DNA of 64,000 bases from contig NZ_JAUSLE010000007.1 of the NCBI RefSeq assembly GCF_030646845.1, forward strand, positions 185,773 through 249,772, read 5' to 3'. A program made the position numbers and the translations under genes. Positions 52,248 through 61,317 of this stretch are shown piece after piece (the stretch's first letter is position 1; the number at the start of each line of letters is the position of its first letter). The notes beneath the pieces were generated by a model. The model worked only from the letters and a program-made list of their open reading frames with translations. It did not search any database and was not told the origin of the DNA. Source of the DNA: Rhodoferax sp. GTDB lineage: Bacteria; Pseudomonadota; Gammaproteobacteria; Burkholderiales; Burkholderiaceae_C.

Positions 52248-52876
52248 GCCTGTTCTTCATCCCATGGCACGAGCATATCGGCGCGATGGCGGGTTTGTGC
52301 AATGCGCCGGGCGTTCGGTTCATCGGTTTGACTGATCCACGCCAGGGCTTGCGCCCGAGTCCGGCCAAAACGCATGTGACGCGCCAGCAAGCGTTGTTGG
52401 CGCACCACGTCGTCCACCTCCAGATACCACACCTCGTCCATCACCCCGCGAACCTCGGCCCACGGCCCGTCCTCGAATAACAAATAGTTGCCTTCCGTGA
52501 TGATCAGCGGTGTGCGCGCCTCCACGGCAATGGCGCCGGCAATGGCCTCCTCCAGGTCCCGCCTGAAGTCGGGCGCATAGATAATTTCGCCGTCGGCCTG
52601 GGCCTTGATACGGCGCAGAAAACTCACATAGCCCGCGCTGTCAAAGGTGTCGCACGCTCCTTTACGCCCGGCCCGGCCCAGCCGGGCCAACTGCGTGTTG
52701 GCCAGATGAAAGCCATCCATGGGAACGATTTGGGTGTCATGCGGGAATGCGGCAACCAGCGCCTCCGCCAGGGTCGATTTTCCCGCTCCCGGAGGCGCCA
52801 CAATACCCAAAATCTTGCGCCCACCCGAAGCGATCAACCGGGCGGCGTGCTCCAGGCACAGGGTCGGGACAATCAT
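52244..52876 (-). CDS. P-loop kinase of the uridine-kinase fold (FrcK-like)
   Basis: The 210-residue protein has a Walker A loop APPGAGKST (residues 27-35) and the PMDGFHLANTQL segment seen in uridine/pantothenate kinase-fold proteins. The closest context match is FrcK of the rhizobial fructose locus frcBCAK. Substrate uncertain. It starts by an ATGA overlap with the fructokinase stop, so the two are coupled. Confidence 0.85.
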   Translation of the reverse strand: MIVPTLCLEHAARLIASGGRKILGIVAPPGAGKSTLAEALVAAFPHDTQIVPMDGFHLANTQLARLGRAGRKGACDTFDSAGYVSFLRRIKAQADGEIIYAPDFRRDLEEAIAGAIAVEARTPLIITEGNYLLFEDGPWAEVRGVMDEVWYLEVDDVVRQQRLLARHMRFGRTRAQALAWISQTDEPNARRIAQTRHRADMLVPWDEEQA

Positions 52877-53910
52877 GTATTTCCGATTGGACCGGACTGA
52901 TCCACCGTGAACTCCAGCGTGGCATGGGCCAGCCGAGCCTGCACTTCTTCTCGCGTGGGCGGCACGGCGCCCCGGCGCATCACACACAGGGTGGCACTGG
53001 CAATGGCGTTGCCCAGCAGTTCCCGGGCCTGCGCCTCGGGCACTTCGGCCGATCCCCAATCTGCCGGAATATCCAGTTCCAGCACGGCAACCACCAGTCC
53101 TGCCAGAAAGCAGTCACCCGCCCCCACCGTGTCCACAACCGCCACGCGTTCGGTTTCCCGCGCGTGGAAAATCTGGCCATGGCGCGTCAGCAAACTGGCA
53201 CCCTCGCCGCCACGGGTCAGTGCCAGGAAATAGGCACGGCTGTTGCGCAGCAGGTGGGCGGCGCGCTGAGTCGCGTCCGCGCCGGGCAGGTTCAGGCACT
53301 CCAGATCCTCATCGCTAACCTTGATGATGTCGGCGAATTGCAGCGCCGTGAGGACGTGCCGGCGGTATTGCTCCAGGTTGGGCATGACCGAGGGGCGCAG
53401 GTTGGCATCAATGACCACAGTACGACCGGCCAGGCGCTGGCTTGCCAGCCAGGGCAGATAGGTCTCGGCGTCATCGGGCGACAACGCCAGCGCACCGGTG
53501 CACACCAGGGACAGCGTTTGCGCCTCGGCGCAGGCTTTCGTCATGGCCTCGGCACTGATGGCACGGTCGGCCACGCCCTCGCGGTAAAAAGCGTAGTCCG
53601 GGTGACCCTGGGCGTCCACACCCACCACCGCCAGCGAGGTCACTTGCTGCACCGGCTCAGGCACGGAGAGGTGCGCGCCATCGTCCTGCAAACCAATAGC
53701 CAGCTGACGACCGAAGCGGTCTTTTGACAGCGGATTCAGGTACAGGGTCTCAATGCCCTGGCGTGCCAGCGCACGGGTCAGGTTGTACACCGCACCGCCC
53801 AGGCAGGGTTGCAGCCGACCATCCGCATTGAGGATCAAATCGATCAGGGCTTCGCCTGCAGTCGCGACTTGCATGCGCTTATTTATTTGCATCATCTTAG
53901 GGTTTTCCAT
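52873..53910 (-). CDS. PfkB-family carbohydrate kinase, probable fructokinase
   Basis: The 345-residue kinase has the N-terminal GEALIDL and GGAVYNLTRALARQG and the C-terminal anion hole DTVGAGDCF (catalytic Asp in GAGD). It probably phosphorylates fructose or a related sugar brought in by the divergent ABC system. The start is uncertain: no strong ribosome site precedes the first ATG, and inner Met codons (MMQINK, MQVATAGE) are possible. Confidence 0.88.
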   Translation of the reverse strand: MENPKMMQINKRMQVATAGEALIDLILNADGRLQPCLGGAVYNLTRALARQGIETLYLNPLSKDRFGRQLAIGLQDDGAHLSVPEPVQQVTSLAVVGVDAQGHPDYAFYREGVADRAISAEAMTKACAEAQTLSLVCTGALALSPDDAETYLPWLASQRLAGRTVVIDANLRPSVMPNLEQYRRHVLTALQFADIIKVSDEDLECLNLPGADATQRAAHLLRNSRAYFLALTRGGEGASLLTRHGQIFHARETERVAVVDTVGAGDCFLAGLVVAVLELDIPADWGSAEVPEAQARELLGNAIASATLCVMRRGAVPPTREEVQARLAHATLEFTVDQSGPIGNT

Positions 53911-53916
53911 AACTAA

Positions 53917-53942
53917 AGTAACTTGATTTAGTAACTAGATTA
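53917..53942. promoter_or_regulatory. Candidate operator: tandem 13-bp repeat in the frc divergent region
   Basis: AGTAACTTGATTT is followed directly by AGTAACTAGATTA, 11 of 13 bases identical, in the AT-rich 142-base gap between the fructokinase and frcB. The location between the two divergent halves of the locus fits a ROK regulator site. Confidence 0.5.
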
Positions 53943-54052
53943 GAACTATAGTCCACCTGCGCTGCAACGTAAAGCGTAATTCCCCGAGGCTTAAAACATA
54001 TTTATGCCCCGTTTTAGCAAAAACTGATTGCCATCCCTTGAGGAGACTTCCC

Positions 54053-55042
54053 ATGAACAAAGCGACTACGACCCTGATGCTGTCTGCACTGGCCCTTGCC
54101 ACCTCCAGCGCTTTCGCTGCGGGTGAGCCCGTGATCGGCCTGATCACCAAAACCGAAACCAACGCCTTCTTCGTCAAGATGAAGGAAGGCGCCGAAGCCG
54201 AGGCCAAGAAGCTCGGCGCCAAGCTGCTGACCGCGGCCGGCAAATCCGACGGCGACACCGCCGGTCAGATCACCGCCCTGGAAAACATGGCTGCCGCAGG
54301 CGCCAAGACCATTTTGATCACGGCCAGTGGCGACGCCATCGCTCCGACCGTCAAAAAATTGCAGGCCAAAGGCGTGCAAGTGATTGCGCTGGACAGCCCG
54401 TTTGAAGGCGCAGACGCCCTGTTCGCCACCGACAACTACAAAGCCGGCGTGTTGGTTGGCCAGTACGCCAAAGCCGCCATGGCCGGCAAGCCGGCCAAGA
54501 TTGCCACACTGGACTTGTTCCCCGGCCACCCGGTGGGCGCACAGCGTCACAACGGTTTCATGAAGGGTTTCGGCCTGCCGGCTGCTGACGCCAAGTCCAA
54601 CGAGTTGTCCAAGGACGCCGCCGTCGTGTGTATGGCCGACAGCTTTGGCGATCAGGCCAAAGGCCAGACGGCCATGGAAAACTGCCTGCAGAAGAACCCG
54701 GACATCAATGTGGTTTACACCATCAATGAACCCGCTGCAGCCGGTGCATTCAACGCCCTGAAAAAAGCCGGTAAAGAAAAAGGCGTGACCATTCTGTCAG
54801 TCGACGGTGGTTGCCAGGGCATCCGCGACACAACCGCGGGCATCATCACCGCCACGTCGCAGCAATACCCCCTGAAAATGGCGGCACTCGGTGTGGCAGC
54901 CGGGGTGAGCTACGCCAAAGGTGGCAAGAAGTCTTCGGGCTACACCGACACCGGCGTGACCCTGATCTCGGCCAAGGCCATTGCGGGCGTGGACAGCAAA
55001 GACACCAAGACCGGCATGGACCTGTGCTGGGGCGAAAAGTAA
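54053..55042 (+). CDS. frcB: Sugar ABC transporter substrate-binding protein, fructose type
   Basis: The 329-residue protein has a signal peptide (MNKATTTLMLSALALATSS, cleavage before AGEPV) and the type I periplasmic-binding fold of the FrcB/RbsB group (GLITKTETNAFFVKMKEGAE). AGGAGA stands before the ATG. With frcC and frcA it makes a carbohydrate uptake system. Fructose is inferred from the neighbouring kinases and the similarity to rhizobial FrcB; ribose or mannose is possible. Confidence 0.88.
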   Translation: MNKATTTLMLSALALATSSAFAAGEPVIGLITKTETNAFFVKMKEGAEAEAKKLGAKLLTAAGKSDGDTAGQITALENMAAAGAKTILITASGDAIAPTVKKLQAKGVQVIALDSPFEGADALFATDNYKAGVLVGQYAKAAMAGKPAKIATLDLFPGHPVGAQRHNGFMKGFGLPAADAKSNELSKDAAVVCMADSFGDQAKGQTAMENCLQKNPDINVVYTINEPAAAGAFNALKKAGKEKGVTILSVDGGCQGIRDTTAGIITATSQQYPLKMAALGVAAGVSYAKGGKKSSGYTDTGVTLISAKAIAGVDSKDTKTGMDLCWGEK

Positions 55043-55059
55043 TTTCAGGGCGTTAAACC

Positions 55060-56016
55060 ATGAACACATCCTCACGCCATATCCCATGGGGGGCGCTGGG
55101 CCCCTGGCTGGCCCTGCTGACCACCTGCATCTTTTTTACTACCCAGTCAGAGCGCTTTCTGACCGCTGAAAACCTCTCGCTGGTGTTGCAGCAGGTGATG
55201 GTCGTGGGGGTGCTGGCCATCGGGCAGACCCTGATCATTCTGACGGCCGGTATTGATCTGTCCTGCGGCATGGTGATGGCGCTGGGCGGTGTGGTCATGA
55301 CCAAATTCGCGGTGAATTACGGCATTGACCCCTACCTGGCCATCATTTGCGGCCTGGCGGTCACCACCGGCTTTGGCCTCATCAACGGCTTGCTGGTGAC
55401 CCGCTTCAAGTTGCCGCCCTTCATTGTGACGCTGGGCACGCTGAACATCGCGTTTGCAATCACCCAGATTTACTCCAAGGCGCAAATCATTCCCAACCTG
55501 CCCCCGCAAATGACGGCCCTGGGCAACACGTTCAATATGGGCAACACCGAAGTCAGCCTGGGCACCGTCACCATGATCGGCTTGTATGCACTGGCGTGGT
55601 TTGTGCTGCGCGAAACCGCGCCGGGTCGCCACCTGTACGCCGTGGGCAACGCCCCTGAAGCGGCACGGCTGACCGGCATCCGGGTGGACCGCGTGCTGGT
55701 GTCGGTCTACGCGCTGGCCGGCCTGTTTTACGGTATTGCCGCCCTGCTGTCGGTAGCGCGCACCGGTGTCGGTGACCCGAATGCGGGCCAAACTGAAAAC
55801 CTGGACGCCATCACCGCCGTGGTGCTGGGCGGCACCAGCCTGTTTGGCGGGCGCGGCATTATTCTCGGCTCGCTCGTCGGTGCGGTGATTGTGGGCGTGT
55901 TCCGCAATGGCCTCACCTTGATGGGCGTGGCCTCCGTTTACCAAACATTGATCACTGGCATTTTGGTGATTCTGGCAGTCGCTGCCGACCAGATGTCTCG
56001 CAAAGGAGCACGTTAA
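55060..56016 (+). CDS. frcC: Sugar ABC transporter permease (FrcC)
   Basis: The 318-residue protein has about nine to ten hydrophobic segments and the CUT2 motif GLINGLLVTRFKLPPFIVTLG. It is the single permease of the system, a homodimer in this family. It overlaps frcA by one base (TAATG). Confidence 0.93.
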   Translation: MNTSSRHIPWGALGPWLALLTTCIFFTTQSERFLTAENLSLVLQQVMVVGVLAIGQTLIILTAGIDLSCGMVMALGGVVMTKFAVNYGIDPYLAIICGLAVTTGFGLINGLLVTRFKLPPFIVTLGTLNIAFAITQIYSKAQIIPNLPPQMTALGNTFNMGNTEVSLGTVTMIGLYALAWFVLRETAPGRHLYAVGNAPEAARLTGIRVDRVLVSVYALAGLFYGIAALLSVARTGVGDPNAGQTENLDAITAVVLGGTSLFGGRGIILGSLVGAVIVGVFRNGLTLMGVASVYQTLITGILVILAVAADQMSRKGAR

Positions 56017-56825
56017 TGAGCACCAACGCTGCAATCAATACCTCAGCACCTCTCGTCATGCAGGCCAAGGGCATTGTCAAACGCTACGGCCAGGTCACGG
56101 CGCTGGACGGCACCGACTTCGAACTGCGCGCCGGTGAAATCCTGGCCGTGATCGGCGACAACGGCGCCGGCAAATCGTCACTGATCAAGGCCCTCTCGGG
56201 CGCCACGCTGCCGGACGAAGGCGAGCTGCTGCTTGACGGCAAGGTGGTGCACTTCAAGTCGCCCATCGACGCGCGACACGCCGGCATCGAGACGGTATAC
56301 CAGGACCTGGCGGTCGCCCCCGCCATGAGCATTGCCGAGAACCTGTTTCTCGGCCGCGAGCTGATCAAGCCCGGCTTCCTTGGCCAACTGCTGCGCCTGC
56401 TCGACAAAAAGGAAATGCTGGCCCAGGCCATTGCCCGCATGCAGGAGCTCAAGGTCGGCATTCGTTCCATGACCCAAGCGGTCGAGACGCTCTCGGGCGG
56501 CCAGCGCCAGTGCGTCGCCGTGGCCCGCGCTGCCGCCTTTGCGCAGCATGTGGTCATCATGGACGAGCCGACCGCCGCGCTGGGCGTGAAGGAAGGCAAT
56601 ATGGTGCTGGAGCTGATCCGCCGCGTGCGCGACAAGGGCCTGCCGGTGATTCTGATCAGCCACAACATGCCGCATGTGTTCGAGATCGCGGACCGCATTC
56701 ATATTCAGCGCCTGGGCAAACGTGCAGCCGTGGTCAACCCCAAAACCATCAGCATGAGCGACACCGTGGCCGTGATGACCGGCGCCAAGACGGTGGACGA
56801 ACTGCCCGCCGATGCGCACGCTTGA
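56016..56825 (+). CDS. frcA: Sugar ABC transporter ATP-binding protein (FrcA)
   Basis: The 269-residue protein has Walker A GDNGAGKSSLIK, signature LSGGQRQ and Walker B VVIMDEPTAAL. It carries a single ATPase domain, as FrcA does, whereas most CUT2 ATPases (RbsA, AraG) have two. The next gene begins 34 bases on. Confidence 0.94.
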   Translation: MSTNAAINTSAPLVMQAKGIVKRYGQVTALDGTDFELRAGEILAVIGDNGAGKSSLIKALSGATLPDEGELLLDGKVVHFKSPIDARHAGIETVYQDLAVAPAMSIAENLFLGRELIKPGFLGQLLRLLDKKEMLAQAIARMQELKVGIRSMTQAVETLSGGQRQCVAVARAAAFAQHVVIMDEPTAALGVKEGNMVLELIRRVRDKGLPVILISHNMPHVFEIADRIHIQRLGKRAAVVNPKTISMSDTVAVMTGAKTVDELPADAHA

Positions 56826-56859
56826 TCACCACGCCTGAACATCACATTCAAAGAAAAAC

Positions 56860-57312
56860 ATGCTCAAAGGAATCAACCCCCTGCTCACCCCGGAGCTACT
56901 CAAAGTTCTGATGGAGATGGGTCACGACGACGCGCTGGTGCTGGCCGATGCCAACTTCACTGCCATGAGCATCGCCGCCGGTAAACCTGTACTGCGCCTG
57001 CCCGGCACGTCCATGGCGCAGGCCGTGCAGGCGGTCACCTCCGTGCTGCCATTGGCGGCCGATATGGATCACCCGGTCGCCTTTATGCAGGTCAGCGGCA
57101 CGCAAAGCCCGTACCTGTCCGAAGTGCAGCGCGACGTTCTGGCTATCTTGACGCCCGAACTGCTGCCCGGCCAGACGGCGCAAGCCGTGGAGCGCTTTGC
57201 GTTTTACGACCGCGCGCGCGCCGCTTATGCCATCGTCCTCACGGGTGAGCGCCAGCCCTTTGGCAACTTCATTCTGCGCAAAGGGGTCATCTGCGAAAAT
57301 CTGCGGCCATGA
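56860..57312 (+). CDS. RbsD/FucU family sugar mutarotase
   Basis: The 150-residue protein begins MLKGINPLLTPELLKVLMEM and has the GHDDALVLADANF motif of the RbsD/FucU family. It interconverts sugar anomers, feeding the kinase. The sequence is closer to FucU. It overlaps the ROK gene (ATGA). Confidence 0.92.
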   Translation: MLKGINPLLTPELLKVLMEMGHDDALVLADANFTAMSIAAGKPVLRLPGTSMAQAVQAVTSVLPLAADMDHPVAFMQVSGTQSPYLSEVQRDVLAILTPELLPGQTAQAVERFAFYDRARAAYAIVLTGERQPFGNFILRKGVICENLRP

Positions 57313-58538
57313 CACCTCGTAGCACCTCCCTCGCCGCAGACTCCCCCAAACTACTACGGCCCCGTGGTTCCAACCAGGTGGGCATGCGGGCATTCAACGA
57401 ACGTGTGGTGCTGCAGGCCATCCGGCTCAATGGCAGCGTGCCCAAGGCAGAGCTGGCGCGCCTGACCCGGCTCACCGCACAGACCATCGGTTTGATCACG
57501 ACCCGGCTGGAAGACGACGAGCTCGTGATCAAGCACGAGCGCGTGCGCGGGCGCATCGGTCAACCCTCGGTGCCGCTGGCGCTGAATCCGGACGGCGCCT
57601 TTTCGATCGGCATCAAGATTGGTCGCCGCAGGGCAGAGTGGCTCCTGGTCGACTTCACGGGCCAGGTACGGCAGCGGCAAACCCTTGACTACGCGTTCCC
57701 CGACGCCCACACCCTGCTGCCCGCCATTGGCGAGCGCATGAACGCCATGCGTGACGAACTCGGGCCTTTGAGCCCGCGCCTGGTGGGCGTGGGCGTGGCC
57801 GCACCGTTTCAGCTGGGCGGCTGGCACAAGATGCTGGGCCTGTCCGAGGCGCAATCGAACGAATGGAACCAGATCGACTTGGGCGCCCAGGTGCAGGCCA
57901 TGACGGATGCGCCAGTCAGTTTTGCCAAAGACACTTCAGCGGCCTGCGTGGCCGAGCTGGTGACGGGACGCGGGCGCGACCTGAAGAGTTTTCTGTATCT
58001 GTTTGTCGACACCTTTGTCGGCGGCGGCCTGGTGATCAACTCGCACCTGCACGTCGGACTGCACGGCAACGCGGGCGCCGTGGCCTCGCTGCCCTCCTCC
58101 ATCGCCGTGGGCACCACACCGCCCGGGCAAGTTATCAGCCAGGCTTCGCTGTGGGAGCTGGAGCAACGGTTCATCGCCCATGGCCTGGACCCCAGCGCCG
58201 CCTACGACGAGCGCGCCATGTCGGCCCCGTTCGAGATGGAGACCAGCGCCTGGCTGGCCAATGCCGCCAACGCATTGGCGCATTGCGTGGTGAGTGGCAC
58301 GGCGTTTTTGGACATCGAAGCCGTGGTGATCGACGGTTCGTTTTGCCGAGCGCTGCTGAATCGGGTGATTGAGCGGACGAATGAGGCCTTGCAGCGTTAC
58401 AACTGGGAAGGTCTGTGGCCGGCGACCGTCATTGCCGGCAATGTCGGTCCCGACGCGGCGGCGCTGGGCGGCGCGTTATTGCCCTTGCACGCCAACTTTG
58501 CGCCGGACCAGGAATTGTTTCTGAAAGTTGGGGTTTAA
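57309..58538 (+). CDS. ROK-family transcriptional regulator
   Basis: The 409-residue protein has an N-terminal winged HTH (NQVGMRAFNERVVLQAI, then SVPKAELARLTRLTAQTIGL) and a C-terminal ROK domain (VGVGVAAPF, then LYLFVDTFVGGGLVINSHLH). It most likely represses the frc locus and is released by a sugar or sugar phosphate, as NagC/FrcR-type regulators are. The final gene of the operon, it is coupled to the mutarotase. Confidence 0.92.
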   Translation: MTPRSTSLAADSPKLLRPRGSNQVGMRAFNERVVLQAIRLNGSVPKAELARLTRLTAQTIGLITTRLEDDELVIKHERVRGRIGQPSVPLALNPDGAFSIGIKIGRRRAEWLLVDFTGQVRQRQTLDYAFPDAHTLLPAIGERMNAMRDELGPLSPRLVGVGVAAPFQLGGWHKMLGLSEAQSNEWNQIDLGAQVQAMTDAPVSFAKDTSAACVAELVTGRGRDLKSFLYLFVDTFVGGGLVINSHLHVGLHGNAGAVASLPSSIAVGTTPPGQVISQASLWELEQRFIAHGLDPSAAYDERAMSAPFEMETSAWLANAANALAHCVVSGTAFLDIEAVVIDGSFCRALLNRVIERTNEALQRYNWEGLWPATVIAGNVGPDAAALGGALLPLHANFAPDQELFLKVGV

Positions 58539-58562
58539 GGGCCGCGCCCGGACCCCACCTGT

Positions 58563-59213
58563 TCATCCCACCTGCAAGGGTTTGCGGCGCGACTTCCAGG
58601 CGCCAAACATGATCACCAGCCCGGGGATCAGAATCATGGCCCAGATGATTTTGTCCAGATGCGCTTTCACAAACGGGAAGTTGCCGAAGAAATAGCCCAC
58701 GGTGATGATGCCGACCACCCACAGCGCACCGCCGGACACGTCAAACAAGGTGAACCGGGTCCGGCTCATCTTCGCCACACCGGCCACAAAAGGCGCAAAC
58801 GTGCGCACAAAGGGCATGAATCGCGCCGCCACGATGGTGATGCCGCCATAGCGTTCGTAAAAATCGTGCGCCCGGTTGAAGGCCGCCTTGTTGAACAGCC
58901 GGGAGTCTTCCCACTTGAAGACCCGGGGACCGAAGTAGCGCCCCAGGGCGTAGTTGGACTGGTTGCCCAGCACGGCCGCTGCCAGCAGCAATCCCACCGA
59001 TAGCGGGTAACTCATCAGCCCCACACCGCACATGGCGCCCACCACAAACAGCAGTGAATCGCCTGGCAAAAACGGCATGATCACCACGCCGGTTTCCACA
59101 AAGATCACGAGGAACAGCAGCGCATAGACCCACAGGCCATAGCTGCGCACAAAGGCTTCCAGGTATTTGTCCACGTGCAGGATGAAGTCGAAGAGATAGG
59201 TAATGATTTCCAT
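58563..59213 (-). CDS. DedA family membrane protein
   Basis: The 216-residue protein has several hydrophobic segments and the DedA features GDSLLFVVGAMCG, then GGITIVAARFMPFVRTFAPFVAG. DedA proteins act in lipid carrier (undecaprenyl phosphate or phosphatidylethanolamine) flipping and proton-motive-force balance. It is divergent from mutL with 37 bases between starts. Confidence 0.93.
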   Translation of the reverse strand: MEIITYLFDFILHVDKYLEAFVRSYGLWVYALLFLVIFVETGVVIMPFLPGDSLLFVVGAMCGVGLMSYPLSVGLLLAAAVLGNQSNYALGRYFGPRVFKWEDSRLFNKAAFNRAHDFYERYGGITIVAARFMPFVRTFAPFVAGVAKMSRTRFTLFDVSGGALWVVGIITVGYFFGNFPFVKAHLDKIIWAMILIPGLVIMFGAWKSRRKPLQVG

Positions 59214-59250
59214 GGGGCTGGATTATCCCCGCCACCTAAAATACATCCCT

Positions 59251-61305
59251 GTGAACACTGCCCTATCCCCCTCCCCCCGTCGGCCTATCCGCGAACTGCC
59301 CGACGAGCTGATCAGCCAGATTGCCGCCGGTGAGGTCGTGGAGCGCCCCGCCTCGGTGGTGCGTGAGTTGGTGGATAACGCACTGGACGCCGGCGCCAGT
59401 CAGGTGACCGTGCGCCTGCTGGCCGGCGGTGTCCGGCTGATTGCGGTGGAAGACGACGGCGCGGGCATCCTGCGTGAAGAACTGCCGATAGCGCTCAAGC
59501 GCCACGCCACCAGCAAGATCAGCAACCTGCACGACCTGGAGTCGGTGGGCACCATGGGCTTTCGGGGTGAGGCGCTAGCCGCTATTAATTCAATAGCTGA
59601 CTGCGTAATACTGTCTAGGGCTACAGGCCAAAACAATGCATTTTTTCTGGATGGACGCACGGGCGAACTCAAACCCGTGGCGCGCAGCACCGGCACCACG
59701 GTCGAAGTCAAAGAGCTGTTTTTCAGTACCCCGGCGCGGCGCAAATTCCTCAAAACCGACGCCACCGAGCTGGCGCACTGCGTCGAAGCGGTGCGCCGCC
59801 ACGCGCTGGCGCGGCCCGATGTGGGCTTTGCCATCTGGCACGAGGGCCGGCTGGTCGAGCAATGGCGCCGCTGCCAGGGTCAGGACGACTCCGACCCGAA
59901 TGACGCGCCAGGCGCCAGCCGCGAACATGCCGGAGCCCTGCTGGACCAGCGCCTGGCCGATGTGCTGGGCAGCGAATTTGTCGAACGCTCGGTGCGGGTG
60001 GATTACCGCACCAGCAGCAACAGCCATTTGCAGAGCGCCCCCACGGTGCGGGTGTGGGGCCGCGCTGGCATTCCCGACGCGGCGCGCTCGCGGGCCGACC
60101 AGCAGTTTTGCTACGTCAACGGCCGCTTTGTGCGCGACAAGGTGCTCACCCACGCCGCCCGCAGCGCCTATGAAGATGTGCTGCATGGTCACCGCCAGCC
60201 GGTTTATGCGCTGTACATCGACATCGACCCGACGCGGGTGGATGTCAACGTGCACCCGACCAAGATCGAAGTGCGCTTTCGGGACAGCCGCGAAGTGCAC
60301 CAGGCTGTGCGCCACGCAGTAGAGGATGCACTGGCCGCGCCGCGTGCCGCTACCGCTGCCGCTGCCGCGCAGACAGGCACGCCCAGCGGGCAGACCGCCG
60401 CGGCCAGCCACCCGGCCTTGCCGAATGCCGCAGTGCATGATATTTACGAGACCAAAAGGCCTCTAGCCCCCATGTACTCTGCGCAACCAGCTATCAATTT
60501 TGAAGCAACAGCCGGACACCGGGTCAGCGACCTGGAGCTGCTGTGGCACAAAGGTGATCCGGCGCAGACATCACCCGGTGCGAACCCGGCGCAGTCGGCT
60601 GGCGTGTGGGCCAGTGCCGGCCCTGACCAGAGCAACACCCGCGCCGCCACCGCGGGGCTGCCCGCGCCCCTGCCTGCGGGCGACTGGCCCCTGGGCCGCG
60701 CCCTGGCCCAGCTGCAGGGCATTTACATCCTGGCGGAAAACACCCAGGGCCTCATCATCGTGGACATGCATGCGGCTCACGAGCGCATCGTTTACGAACG
60801 GCTCAAGGCCCAGTTGCTGGTCCAGAGCGCGGCCAATACCTCGGATTCAGGCCAGGCCTTGCCCGCATTGGCGAGCCAGCCGTTGCTGATTCCAGCCACC
60901 TTCGCCGCCACCCCGAACGAGGTGGCCACCGCCGAAGCGCATACCGAGACACTCAGAACCCTGGGTTTGGAAATCACTCCGTTTTCGCCCAAAACCCTGG
61001 CGGTGCGGGCGGTGCCGACCACGCTGGCCCAGGGCGATGCGGCCGAGTTGGCCAGAGGCGTTCTGGCGGAATTGGCCCAGCACGACGCCAGCACCGTGAT
61101 ACAGCGCGCCCAAAACGAGTTGCTGTCCACCATGGCCTGCCACGGCGCGGTACGCGCCAACCGCCGCCTGACCCTGGAAGAAATGAATGCGCTGCTGCGC
61201 CAGATGGAAGCCACCGACCGCTCTGACCAGTGCAACCACGGGCGCCCGACCTGGCGGCAAGTCAGCATCAAAGAGCTGGACGCCTTGTTTTTGCGTGGAC
61301 GTTGA
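59251..61305 (+). CDS. mutL: DNA mismatch repair protein MutL (endonuclease type)
   Basis: The 684-residue protein starts at a GTG (VNTALSPSPRRPIRELPDE). The GHKL ATPase motifs are AGEVVERPASVVRELVDNAL, DDGAGI and GFRGEAL. The C-terminal domain contains the endonuclease motif DMHAAHERIVYE (about residues 503-514), plus ACHGAVRA and CNHGRP, so this is a nicking MutL. Two copies of the 49-bp element lie in the coding sequence: one right after GFRGEAL, encoding about AAINSIADCVILSRATGQ, and one in the variable linker around residues 403-419. The frame stays open. Confidence 0.95.
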   Translation: MNTALSPSPRRPIRELPDELISQIAAGEVVERPASVVRELVDNALDAGASQVTVRLLAGGVRLIAVEDDGAGILREELPIALKRHATSKISNLHDLESVGTMGFRGEALAAINSIADCVILSRATGQNNAFFLDGRTGELKPVARSTGTTVEVKELFFSTPARRKFLKTDATELAHCVEAVRRHALARPDVGFAIWHEGRLVEQWRRCQGQDDSDPNDAPGASREHAGALLDQRLADVLGSEFVERSVRVDYRTSSNSHLQSAPTVRVWGRAGIPDAARSRADQQFCYVNGRFVRDKVLTHAARSAYEDVLHGHRQPVYALYIDIDPTRVDVNVHPTKIEVRFRDSREVHQAVRHAVEDALAAPRAATAAAAAQTGTPSGQTAAASHPALPNAAVHDIYETKRPLAPMYSAQPAINFEATAGHRVSDLELLWHKGDPAQTSPGANPAQSAGVWASAGPDQSNTRAATAGLPAPLPAGDWPLGRALAQLQGIYILAENTQGLIIVDMHAAHERIVYERLKAQLLVQSAANTSDSGQALPALASQPLLIPATFAATPNEVATAEAHTETLRTLGLEITPFSPKTLAVRAVPTTLAQGDAAELARGVLAELAQHDASTVIQRAQNELLSTMACHGAVRANRRLTLEEMNALLRQMEATDRSDQCNHGRPTWRQVSIKELDALFLRGR
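59581..59629 (-). repeat. 49-bp dispersed element, copy 6 (in mutL ATPase domain)
   Basis: On the plus strand it runs from GCTATTAATTCAATAGC, a 6-bp stem with 5-base loop, to CTACAGGCC. It is exactly 49 bp and lies in the GHKL region that is normally conserved. The encoded residues still align without a gap to MutL of other species. Confidence 0.8.
60458..60506 (+). repeat. 49-bp dispersed element, copy 7 (in mutL linker)
   Basis: It begins GGCCTCTAGCCCCCAT and ends CAATTTTGAAGC; 49 bp exactly, same register as the other copies. It falls in the poorly conserved linker between the ATPase and endonuclease domains. Confidence 0.83.
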
Positions 61306-61317
61306 GCACCCCTGCCA

